Positions 1 to 5,950 of a stretch of 6,921 nucleotides of DNA are shown in pieces. This DNA comes from Omnitrophica bacterium GWA2_52_8 (lineage in GTDB: Bacteria > Omnitrophota > Omnitrophia > Omnitrophales > Aquincolibacteriaceae). The position numbers and the translations under genes are program-made. The notes beneath the pieces are model-generated. The model was given only the letters and a program-made list of their open reading frames with translations, made no database searches and was not told where the DNA came from. The stretch's first letter is position 1. Each line of letters opens with the position of its first letter. The stretch spans positions 1-6,921 of the forward strand of contig MHFC01000059.1 in NCBI GenBank assembly GCA_001804025.1, given 5' to 3'.

Positions 1-51
1 TAAATGTCAGACGAGACTAAGGAAATTAGGAGAATAGGGTTTGATCTTTTT

Positions 52-85
52 CCCTCTCCCATTGGGAGAGGGTAGGGTGAGGGGG
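52..85 (+). repeat. Palindromic intergenic repeat, copy 1
   Basis: A perfect 9-bp stem, CCCTCTCCC (52-60) and GGGAGAGGG (64-72), closes on the 3-base loop ATT and is followed by TAGGGTGAGGGGG. This resembles the short palindromic repeats with a GGGTGAGGG tail that are scattered between genes in many bacteria. The unit lies in the opposite orientation to the copy at 115-150, so the two form an inverted pair about 30 bases apart. It is not a convincing terminator, because no T-run follows the stem on either strand. Confidence 0.8.
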
Positions 86-114
86 CGGTGAATGTTTAAA
101 AATTTAAAATGTAT

Positions 115-161
115 CCCCTCATCCCGGCCTTCTCCCGATGGGAGAGGGGGAATAAAAGGAT
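115..161 (-). repeat. Palindromic intergenic repeat, copy 2
   Basis: CCCCTCATCCCGG leads into a hairpin with arms 128-136 and 140-148 around the loop GAT; the 9-bp stem contains one T-G wobble. Read on the minus strand, the unit has the same order as copy 1 (palindrome, then GGGATGAGGGG in place of GGGTGAGGGGG). Bases 132-161 recur at 231-260 with a single difference in 30 positions, including the non-palindromic flank AATAAAAGGAT. That shared flank shows a local duplication rather than chance similarity of two hairpins. Confidence 0.8.
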
Positions 162-184
162 ATCCGGTCGAGGTTTTTCATCAT

Positions 185-208
185 CGGAAGGAGAAGGGAA
201 ATAAGAAG
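185..208 (-). repeat. Degenerate partial repeat copy
   Basis: CGGAAGGAGAAGGGAAATAA and the following bases resemble the right half of the unit at 132-161 (CGATGGGAGA, then GGGGAATAAAAGG) but the left arm is missing, so no hairpin can form. It is probably a decayed remnant of the same repeat. The similarity is modest and the stretch is purine-rich, so chance resemblance is possible. Confidence 0.4.
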
Positions 209-226
209 GCGTGGTTTTATTTTTTT

Positions 227-260
227 CCATCTCCCGATGGGAGAAGGGGAATAAAAGGAT
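227..260 (-). repeat. Palindromic intergenic repeat, copy 3
   Basis: The hairpin arms TCTCCC (230-235) and GGGAGA (239-244) enclose the same GAT loop as copy 2, and C-G pairs outside an A-A mismatch extend the stem. The 30 bases 231-260 match 132-161 except at one position, with a period of 99 bases. The 5' tail (CCCTCA-type) seen in copy 2 is replaced by a T-rich tract (214-226), so this copy is truncated on that side. Confidence 0.75.
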
Positions 261-291
261 GTGGGATCCGGGTAAACGAACGATTTCCGTC

Positions 292-320
292 TTAAGTTTT
301 CGCCGTGCAAAGGTTATAAT
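292..320 (+). promoter_or_regulatory. Candidate sigma70-type promoter for the operon
   Basis: A perfect TATAAT hexamer lies at 315-320. A weak -35 candidate, TTAAGT (292-297), is spaced 17 bases away. It is the only consensus -10 seen in the non-repeat part of the leader and is placed to transcribe the regulator genes, giving a leader of roughly 155 bases. The poor -35 makes this tentative; it would need an activator or be weak. Confidence 0.35.
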
Positions 321-404
321 ACCGGCATCGAGTTATCAATGCTGTTCATACCCGAAGCAGGAGTTATTGGGATGGAGAACTTTTACCGGGGTTAAGCATT
401 CCGG

Positions 405-432
405 GGAGGGAATGTTTTATTGAATTCCCTCC
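405..432 (+). promoter_or_regulatory. Leader hairpin upstream of the first regulator gene
   Basis: GGAGGGAAT (405-413) pairs perfectly with ATTCCCTCC (424-432) around a 10-base loop, GTTTTATTGA. Flanking CCGG sequences (401-404, and CCGG at 431-434) allow an alternative register with a two-base bulge. The 5' arm contains a GGAGG-like sequence that would be hidden when folded. It is not followed by a T-run, so it is not an intrinsic terminator. It could be a regulatory or mRNA-stabilising leader element; no known riboswitch class was recognised. Confidence 0.4.
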
Positions 433-483
433 GGCCTGCGGAAGGTTTTGGCCGCGGGCGAAACTAAGGAGAGGTTCTAATTT

Positions 484-864
484 ATGAAGGATGATTCCAG
501 GATGAAACGGATACTGGTCGTGGATGACGAGGACGATGTGCGCCTTTTTCTTCAGGATTTTCTGGTCGAAAGAAATCTTACCGTAGACGCCGCGGACAAC
601 GGCAAGCGGGCGCTTGAAATGATGCAGAAGCAGCAATATGACATCGTGCTTCTGGATGTGATGATGCCTGAAATGGACGGTATGAGCTGTCTTGAGAAAA
701 TAAAATCGCTTTACCCCAAAACCAAAGTGATCATGATTACGGCCCTCAAAGACGAGGAAAGAATCCAGCGCGCCACAAAACTGGGCGCGACGCAATACAT
801 CATCAAGCCTTTCAGTTTGGGGTATTTGGAAAGCGAATTGATGAAAATGATCGACCATGCCTGA
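484..864 (+). CDS. Single-domain (CheY-like) response regulator 1
   Basis: This 126-residue protein is one complete receiver (REC) domain with no output domain. The expected phosphorylation site is visible: the acidic pair D14/D15, the phospho-acceptor D58 in LLDVMMPEMDG, T86 in MITA and K108 before P109. It should accept phosphate from a sensor histidine kinase, or relay it, and act through protein contact in the cytoplasm. The start at 484 follows AAGGAGAGG (466-474) at a 9-base spacing, which is a strong ribosome binding site; the internal ATG at 502 is less well placed. A second receiver gene follows after 23 bases and a Pel-like export cluster follows that, so control of polysaccharide production is plausible but inferred. 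The partner kinase is not in the window. Confidence 0.93.
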   Translation: MKDDSRMKRILVVDDEDDVRLFLQDFLVERNLTVDAADNGKRALEMMQKQQYDIVLLDVMMPEMDGMSCLEKIKSLYPKTKVIMITALKDEERIQRATKLGATQYIIKPFSLGYLESELMKMIDHA

Positions 865-887
865 TTTAGGCAAGGCTCAGTGGAACT

Positions 888-1256
888 ATGTCCAAGCGTA
901 TTTTAATTTGTGACGACGAAGCCCAGCTCCGGTTGACCCTGCGGACGCGCCTTGAATCCTGGGGCTATAAAGTGCTGGAGTGCACGGACGGCAAACAAGC
1001 GCTGGAGCTTTTGGAAAATGAGATTCCGGACCTCATCCTGATGGACGTGATGATGCCCCCGCCGAACGGCTATCAGACCTGCCGCCAAATCAAAGATAAT
1101 GTAAACCTCAAGAACATTCCCGTCATCATGCTGACCGCAAAGGGTTCGGACAGCGATAAATTCTGGGGCCAGGAGTCCGGCGCCGACAGCTATGTGGTCA
1201 AACCCTATTCTGCGGAAGTCCTCCAGCGGGAAATCAGCCGTCATATAAAATCGTGA
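888..1256 (+). CDS. Single-domain (CheY-like) response regulator 2
   Basis: This 122-residue protein is again a lone REC domain. Key residues are D9/D10, the phospho-acceptor D53 in LILMDVMMP, T83 in MLTA, and K105-P106. The segment after D53 reads MMPPPNGYQTC, and the insert between the receiver strands (DNVNLKNIPV) is typical of the receivers found in kinase hybrids and PleD-type proteins. The protein is clearly divergent from its neighbour, so the pair is not a recent tandem duplication. The ribosome binding site is weak (GGA at 882-884, AAGG at 872-875), suggesting translation coupled to the gene upstream. Two successive REC-only proteins could form a phosphorelay or a signal sink. It has no DNA-binding or GGDEF domain, so any effect on the downstream genes must be through protein interaction. 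Confidence 0.93.
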   Translation: MSKRILICDDEAQLRLTLRTRLESWGYKVLECTDGKQALELLENEIPDLILMDVMMPPPNGYQTCRQIKDNVNLKNIPVIMLTAKGSDSDKFWGQESGADSYVVKPYSAEVLQREISRHIKS

Positions 1257-1282
1257 ACGGGTTTATCTGCCTGCGCGGAAGA

Positions 1283-1324
1283 CCCCGTGAGGGCACGGGG
1301 ATGTCCGCCAGATATCTCGGCGGA
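1283..1324 (+). promoter_or_regulatory. Tandem hairpins around the glycosidase start codon
   Basis: CCCCGTG (1283-1289) and CACGGGG (1294-1300) form a perfect 7-bp stem ending directly before the ATG at 1301. The 4-base loop AGGG, with the neighbouring G, is the best Shine-Dalgarno sequence (GAGGG, 1289-1293). A second inverted repeat, TCCGCC (1304-1309) and GGCGGA (1319-1324), lies just inside the gene. The arrangement could limit ribosome access and set or regulate synthesis of this gene relative to the regulators upstream. The pairing is seen in the sequence; the regulatory role is inferred. Confidence 0.45.
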
Positions 1325-2248
1325 TCCGACGTGCGGTGTGGCGGAAATGCGCTAAGTCATCTGCTTCGGGCTGTCACGGCCGGCGCATTTTTTACTTATG
1401 CCTTACTGTGTTTGATTGCGTTCGGGGCTTGTGCAGAAGCCTCGCCGAAGCGCTCCGCCCTCCGGCATGTGCAGCGCTGGATGATCCTGCTGGATTACAA
1501 CGCGGCCCTTGAACTTGAGGTCCGGCAATCCGGTGCTTATGATCTTGTAATCCTTGATGCGGACAATCATCCCCCCCTTGATATTTTTCCGCCCGAGACC
1601 GTGAAAATTGCTTATGTCAGCGTCGGAGAAGCGGAGTCTTACCGGGGCTACTGGGAAAAAATCAAAACCGAAGCGTTTGTCCTCGATGAAAACGAGAATT
1701 GGAAAGAAAACTATTATGTCGATGTCCGCTCCGCGGAGTGGTCCGCAGTCCTGCTCAGGAAGGTGATTCCGGAAGTCTTGCAGCAGGGCTTTGACGGAAT
1801 TTTTATGGACACGCTGGATACCGCAGGGTTGCTTGAATGGCGCGATTCCGGAAAGTACGCGGGAAGCCGGACGGCCATGGTCCGGTTAGTCCTCGAGATT
1901 CACAAAATGTATCCGGAGCTCTTGCTCATCAGCAATAATGGTTACGATATCCTTCCTGAAATTGCCCCGGTATTATCCGGGATACTTGTGGAAGACTTGT
2001 TCAGCGGGATCGATTTTGAAAACGGGGGCTACCGGGCTGTGTCCGAAGCCGATCGCAAGGAGCGTGTGGATATCCTGCTGCGTCTGGGCGGGGGCGGGAA
2101 AATCCCGGTCTTTACTGTGGATTATGCCGATATTCATAATCGCGGGCAAATACGCGAGATCCGCGAAAAATCAAAAAAACTGGGCTTCCGGCCCTACCTC
2201 GCGCAAGGAAGTTTGTCAGCCGTTTATGAACAGGATGACCTACCCTAA
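1301..2248 (+). CDS. pelA: Exported GH114/GH166-type glycosidase (PelA hydrolase half)
   Basis: This 315-residue protein has the layout of the GH114/GH166 (polygalactosaminidase, PelA hydrolase) TIM barrel, about residues 50-315. Strand-end acidic motifs include ILDAD, YVSVGEAE (E110), FDGIFMDTLDT (D170, D173), GILVEDLF (E231) and VFTVDYAD (D274). By family knowledge such enzymes cut alpha-1,4-linked (N-acetyl)galactosamine polymers, and in PelA this domain trims Pel; E231 and D170 are the likely catalytic positions, by inference. Residues about 20-45 form a signal sequence ending IAFGACAEA. Cleavage could be by signal peptidase I after A45, or at C44 as an imperfect lipobox, making it a lipoprotein. 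ATG 1301 is preferred because GAGGG lies 7 bases upstream. An in-frame GTG at 1253, overlapping the previous stop, would add 16 residues but has no ribosome binding site. The deacetylase gene overlaps its end by 23 bases. Confidence 0.85.
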   Translation: MSARYLGGSDVRCGGNALSHLLRAVTAGAFFTYALLCLIAFGACAEASPKRSALRHVQRWMILLDYNAALELEVRQSGAYDLVILDADNHPPLDIFPPETVKIAYVSVGEAESYRGYWEKIKTEAFVLDENENWKENYYVDVRSAEWSAVLLRKVIPEVLQQGFDGIFMDTLDTAGLLEWRDSGKYAGSRTAMVRLVLEIHKMYPELLLISNNGYDILPEIAPVLSGILVEDLFSGIDFENGGYRAVSEADRKERVDILLRLGGGGKIPVFTVDYADIHNRGQIREIREKSKKLGFRPYLAQGSLSAVYEQDDLP

Positions 2249-4430
2249 ATGTGTTCTGCCGAACCTGGTCTTGCTGTGCCTGCTGGGGATGCCGCTTTCT
2301 GCCTTAATAACGGCCGGGCATGTTCATGCCGCTGAAATAGCCGTTCCTCGTGTGATCCTGGGACTTTTTGATTCCGGCGAAGAATATAACCGCCGTCAGG
2401 ACGATAATCTCATTCACAATAATGCCGAGATGGTCCTCAACCATCTCGGATTCCGCGTCATTTATCATGATCTTTCCAAGGGGTTGCCCGTCATCGAGCA
2501 TCTCGAAGAAGTCGCCGCAATTTTCAGCTGGCTGCGCGACGACGAGTTGCCCGGCGCAGAGGCTTATGTCCGGTGGCTGCTTGCTCAAATGCGGGCCGGA
2601 AAAAAACTGATTGTGTTTGATCATCTCGGGGCTCACCATGATACGGCTACAGACAAATGGGTGCCCTCCCAGCTTACCGAGGAAGTTTACCGCAGGCTTG
2701 GGATCGCCAATGAAAGCGCATGGACGGACAACCCGCTCGAAATCGAAGTGCTGGAAAAAGACCCGCAGATGACTGAATTTGAAAGAACGTTTGAAGGGGA
2801 GCCGCTCGCTTACGACAAGTTCCGGGCTTTGCGTGCCGATGTGAAAGTTTATCTCAAGCTCCGGCGCAAGGACATTCCGGAAGGGGAAAGTCATGTTATT
2901 GTGACGAGTCCTGCGGGAGGCTGGATTTACGGGGAATACGGGCTTTTTATCGACTACTATGACATGCGCAACCAGTGGCGGGTCAATCCCTTCCGTTTTT
3001 TTGAGGAGGCCCTTGGCGTCCGGGGCGAGCCGCGTTATGACACGACGACACTTTTTGGGCGGCGGATTTTTTACTCCCATATCGACGGCGACGGGTTCCG
3101 GAACATTACGAAGTTCGATGATCAGAAATATTCCGGCGAGGTGATTCTGGATGAAATTTTAAGCAAGTACCCGCTGCCGTTCACGGTTTCTTTTATCGCC
3201 GCCGAGCTGGATCCCGCCGCTTACGGCAATGAAAAGTTAATGGAAACGGCGAGGAAAATCGCGGGTCTGCCGAATGTGGAACTCGGCGCCCACGGATGGA
3301 CCCATCCTTTGGATTGGGAAAATCAATTGACCGCATTTCCGCTCAAAGGGTATGCAAAAAAGATTTACCGCAAAAGCGAAACCGCGCATGAAAGCATTTA
3401 TCCCGATGCGGCTGTGATCAAGGCGGACCGCGCTCAATATCTCAAAAAAGAAATCGAAGACACAGTCCGGTTCATCAACCGCGAGATTTCTCCGGCCAGA
3501 CCGGTCACGCTGAATCAATGGACCGGGGATTGCCGTCCGCCTGCCGAGGGCATTGCCCTGACGCGCGAACTCGGCATTGAAAATATCAACGGCGGGGATT
3601 CGCGCTTTGACCGGGCGTATCAGTCCTATACAAATGTTGCGCCGCTGACCCGGCCGTACGGGGATGAAATCCAGGTCTATGCCAGCAATTCCAACGAAAA
3701 TCTTTATACGAACGGGTGGCGCGGGCCGTTTGACGGGTTCCGGCAAGTGGTGCACACCTTTGATCAAACTGAAAAGCCCACTTTGATCGGCCGCCGGGCA
3801 CGGCGGGTGAGTCCGGTCAACGTCTATTATCATTTTTACAGCGGGGAACACGAAGTTTCGGTGCGGGCCCTGAAAACCGTTTATGCCGACATTCTGCGCC
3901 GCAACGTGATTCCGGTTTATGCGTCCGAATATGCCCAGGTTGTCCGGGGGTTTTTATCGGGGAAAATGGAACGGACCGGAGACGGCGGCTGGCATTTTAC
4001 CGCGTACGGCCGGGCCCGTACGGTCCGGTTTGATGAAGCGGAAGGGTTTCCCGACCTGGAACGGTCGCGCGGCATTCTCGGATTTTCGCGCTGGGAACAA
4101 TCTTTATATGTCTATCTTGATGAGCAGGAAGACGCCCTGCTCTACCTGACCGCCGCCAAACCCACGGCCCCTTATTTATCGGAAGCTTCAAATCTGGTCC
4201 AAGAGATGAAAATTTCACGTTCTGAAATTTCTTTTAAAACGCGCGCCTTTGCCTCCGGACTTTACCGTTTTCAAAACATGGAACCGGGCGCGGTTTATGA
4301 AGCCGTATGGCAGGCGGATGGCGATGAAAGTTCCGAGCATTCCGAAAAACTCACAGCCGCCGCGGACGGGGCGTTATTGGTCGAAAAGCAGTTTCGCGGA
4401 AATGCGTCGGTCAGCATCCGGAGGATTTAA
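2226..4430 (+). CDS. pelA: Exported polysaccharide deacetylase (PelA deacetylase half)
   Basis: This 734-residue exported enzyme matches the part of PelA that follows the hydrolase. A signal peptide (residues 1-35, probable cleavage after VHA) is followed by a Rossmann-like domain (about 40-270), a CE4-like deacetylase barrel (about 278-570) and a beta-rich C-terminal region (about 590-734). Metal and catalytic residues are visible: D287 and D289 in SHIDGDGF, H356 and H360 in AHGWTHP, the WTGDCRPP loop (432-439) and YHFYSGEH with H536. The D-x-D and H-x3-H spacing is that described for PelA. It should remove acetyl groups from N-acetylgalactosamine in the periplasm, which Pel export requires. 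The open frame extends back to 1938, but that extension lies inside the glycosidase gene and is not hydrophobic or signal-like. ATG 2226 puts the signal peptide at the N terminus; ATG 2235 is an alternative. The nearest Shine-Dalgarno (AAGGAAG, 2205-2211) is rather distant, so coupling to the upstream gene is likely. Confidence 0.88.
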   Translation: MNRMTYPKCVLPNLVLLCLLGMPLSALITAGHVHAAEIAVPRVILGLFDSGEEYNRRQDDNLIHNNAEMVLNHLGFRVIYHDLSKGLPVIEHLEEVAAIFSWLRDDELPGAEAYVRWLLAQMRAGKKLIVFDHLGAHHDTATDKWVPSQLTEEVYRRLGIANESAWTDNPLEIEVLEKDPQMTEFERTFEGEPLAYDKFRALRADVKVYLKLRRKDIPEGESHVIVTSPAGGWIYGEYGLFIDYYDMRNQWRVNPFRFFEEALGVRGEPRYDTTTLFGRRIFYSHIDGDGFRNITKFDDQKYSGEVILDEILSKYPLPFTVSFIAAELDPAAYGNEKLMETARKIAGLPNVELGAHGWTHPLDWENQLTAFPLKGYAKKIYRKSETAHESIYPDAAVIKADRAQYLKKEIEDTVRFINREISPARPVTLNQWTGDCRPPAEGIALTRELGIENINGGDSRFDRAYQSYTNVAPLTRPYGDEIQVYASNSNENLYTNGWRGPFDGFRQVVHTFDQTEKPTLIGRRARRVSPVNVYYHFYSGEHEVSVRALKTVYADILRRNVIPVYASEYAQVVRGFLSGKMERTGDGGWHFTAYGRARTVRFDEAEGFPDLERSRGILGFSRWEQSLYVYLDEQEDALLYLTAAKPTAPYLSEASNLVQEMKISRSEISFKTRAFASGLYRFQNMEPGAVYEAVWQADGDESSEHSEKLTAAADGALLVEKQFRGNASVSIRRI

Positions 4431-4432
4431 AC

Positions 4433-5950
4433 ATGGGGATCGCCTGGTGGAAATCAGCCGGATTTTTTGCGCTGATGCTTTTTACCGGCATGCAGCTTTT
4501 ACCGAGTGAAAGGCAGAAGGGCCTTTACTATGCGCAGTCCATGGATTTTGATCAGGCCCAGTTTTATCTGGCGCGGCAGTTTTACCAGGATCCCTCGGAC
4601 GCGGCCAATGCCGTGCGCTATCTTGCTTCCTTAAATTACAGGGGGCAATATGATGCGTTTGACCGGCTTTTGCCCAGAATTTTAAAACGTCACGGCGACA
4701 ATGAGGGCATCCAGCAGCTGCTCGGAGACGTTTATGAAGGCCGTCTGGATCTGGAGCGCGCGAGCCGGCATTGGAGAAAACTGGTCGAGCTCGCCCCGTC
4801 GCTGGAAGACCCGCGCGACAAACTTTTGCGTTATTCGTTTCTTGTCAAGAACATGGGAAATCTTATCTGGAGTTTATACCGGACGATCGAACAGCCGACG
4901 GTGACCGAGTACGATTATGAAGAGCTCGGACTGCGGCTCATGACCCACGGGAAAATCGAGGAAGCCAAGCAGGTTTTTCAAAAATATGCCAAACGGTTTC
5001 CCTATGAGGGAACTGCACTCCTGCGCCTGGGACAGATTGCCAAGCATGAGGGCGACATGCCGGCCATGCTGGAATATTACAGCAAAATGATTGAAGTAAA
5101 TCCTGAAAATCAGGACTACGCACGGCTTTATTTGGAGGCCTATTTTGAATCCGGCGACCGGGCCGGCCGGGTCGGAGTTCTCGAGAAGTTGACGAAGCGC
5201 TTTGCCGGCAACCTGCAGGTCATGATGGAGATGATCGACTATTACGAGAGAGTCGGTCAGCCGGCAAAGGTGGTTAGCTGGCTTGAAACGGCTTATACCC
5301 AGCACCCCGGAAATCCGGTGCTGACCAAAATACTCGGCGGACTTTATCTTGACCTGGAAGACTATGATCAAGCCCTCTGGCTCTTTCGCGACTACCGCAA
5401 ATCGTCGCCTCTGGATTATCAAGGCGCCATGCGCGAAGGCGAAACACTGCTGAAACTGGGTCGCGTTGAAGAATCCCGGGTTTGTTATGAAGATGCATGG
5501 AAGACGCTTGAAGCCGTCGAAAGCCGGACGGCCGGCGAAGACCGCGATGCAGTCCGGTTGATGGGGTCGCTTGGCCTTCGGGATCAAGCCTTGGCGTTAT
5601 TAAAGGAGGTTACGGAAGCCGCCCCGGGGGATCCGGCCGTTCTGGAGCTTGCCGGATCGGTTTACCGGGATGCGGGAGATTTTGCCTCTGCGCGCCGATA
5701 CTATGAACTACTGCTTAAGCGCTATCCCGGGCATGCCGGGCATCTTTTGGCTCTTGGAGAATTAGAAACGGAACTCAAAGATTATGAAAAAGCGAAAAGC
5801 CATTTATTGGCCTATCATGAAAAAACGGGCGGGGACCGCCGGTCTTATCATTTACTTGGTGATGTCCTGGCTGCTTCCGGTGATGATGCTGCAAGCCGGC
5901 GAGCTTACGAACGGGCCCTCGAACTCCTCCGAAAAGAACAGGCCGGATAA
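4433..5950 (+). CDS. pelB: Membrane-anchored TPR protein (PelB N-terminal half)
   Basis: This 505-residue protein has one hydrophobic segment (about residues 8-24) with no clear cleavage site, so it is probably an inner-membrane anchor with the rest in the periplasm. The remainder is helical TPR repeat. Clear units lie near residues 41-75, 193-226 (LLRLGQIAKHEGD), 296-330 (LGGLYLDLEDYDQA), 402-435 (LAGSVYRDAGDFASA), 437-470 and 471-503. A strong ribosome binding site, GGAGG (4420-4424), sits 8 bases from the ATG, and only 2 bases separate it from the deacetylase stop. In P. aeruginosa pelA is followed by pelB, whose product has an N-terminal membrane segment, many periplasmic TPRs that bind PelA, and a C-terminal outer-membrane barrel. 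This protein corresponds to the first two parts. TPR similarity is generic, so the pelB call rests on position and architecture. Confidence 0.78.
   Translation: MGIAWWKSAGFFALMLFTGMQLLPSERQKGLYYAQSMDFDQAQFYLARQFYQDPSDAANAVRYLASLNYRGQYDAFDRLLPRILKRHGDNEGIQQLLGDVYEGRLDLERASRHWRKLVELAPSLEDPRDKLLRYSFLVKNMGNLIWSLYRTIEQPTVTEYDYEELGLRLMTHGKIEEAKQVFQKYAKRFPYEGTALLRLGQIAKHEGDMPAMLEYYSKMIEVNPENQDYARLYLEAYFESGDRAGRVGVLEKLTKRFAGNLQVMMEMIDYYERVGQPAKVVSWLETAYTQHPGNPVLTKILGGLYLDLEDYDQALWLFRDYRKSSPLDYQGAMREGETLLKLGRVEESRVCYEDAWKTLEAVESRTAGEDRDAVRLMGSLGLRDQALALLKEVTEAAPGDPAVLELAGSVYRDAGDFASARRYYELLLKRYPGHAGHLLALGELETELKDYEKAKSHLLAYHEKTGGDRRSYHLLGDVLAASGDDAASRRAYERALELLRKEQAG

Larger units (their letters stand above)
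1..483. other. Intergenic region upstream of the response regulator genes
   Basis: No protein-coding gene can be supported here. The short open frames across 92-423 are built from the palindromic repeats, lack recognisable domains and have no good ribosome binding site. The content is a palindromic repeat cluster (about 52-260), AT-rich linkers, a promoter-like sequence near 292-320 and a leader hairpin at 405-432, ending in the ribosome binding site of the first regulator gene. The window begins with TAA, which could be the stop of an upstream gene, but that cannot be tested. It is lower in GC than the coding part. Confidence 0.7.

Noticed and set aside
52..72. Rho-independent terminator at the first palindrome
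   Set aside because: The stem is strong, but no T-run follows it on the + strand (TAGGGTGAGG follows), and on the minus strand it is followed by an A-run.
115..260. CRISPR-like spacing of repeats
   Set aside because: There are only two near-identical copies 99 bases apart, plus a degenerate piece. Spacing is irregular, the units are hairpins with long flanks, and no cas genes are present.
92..423. Small open frames on both strands in the upstream region
   Set aside because: They run through the palindromic repeats, have repeat-derived composition, no domain and no ribosome binding site.
1253..1300. GTG start for the glycosidase overlapping the stop of regulator 2
   Set aside because: No Shine-Dalgarno precedes it, and the added residues (Arg/Gly-rich) are not signal-like. 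The ATG at 1301 has GAGGG at a 7-base spacing. It is kept as an alternative only.
1938..2225. N-terminal extension of the deacetylase frame back to an ATG at 1938
   Set aside because: The extra 96 codons lie entirely within the glycosidase coding region, in another frame. They encode a low-quality sequence and would bury the clear signal peptide that begins at 2226.
2304..3080. 258-codon open frame on the minus strand
   Set aside because: It lies opposite the well-supported deacetylase gene, and its translation lacks any recognisable motif. It is a codon-bias shadow, as are the minus-strand frames at 364-873, 3237-3851, 4874-5587 and 6166-6585.
5900..5950. Programmed ribosomal frameshift joining the two TPR genes
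   Set aside because: Joining the frames needs a +1 (or -2) shift. The A-rich stretch near 5931-5939 would favour -1 if anything, and no typical +1 stimulator was seen. The independent signal peptide explains the second frame better, although a sequencing or mutational indel cannot be excluded.
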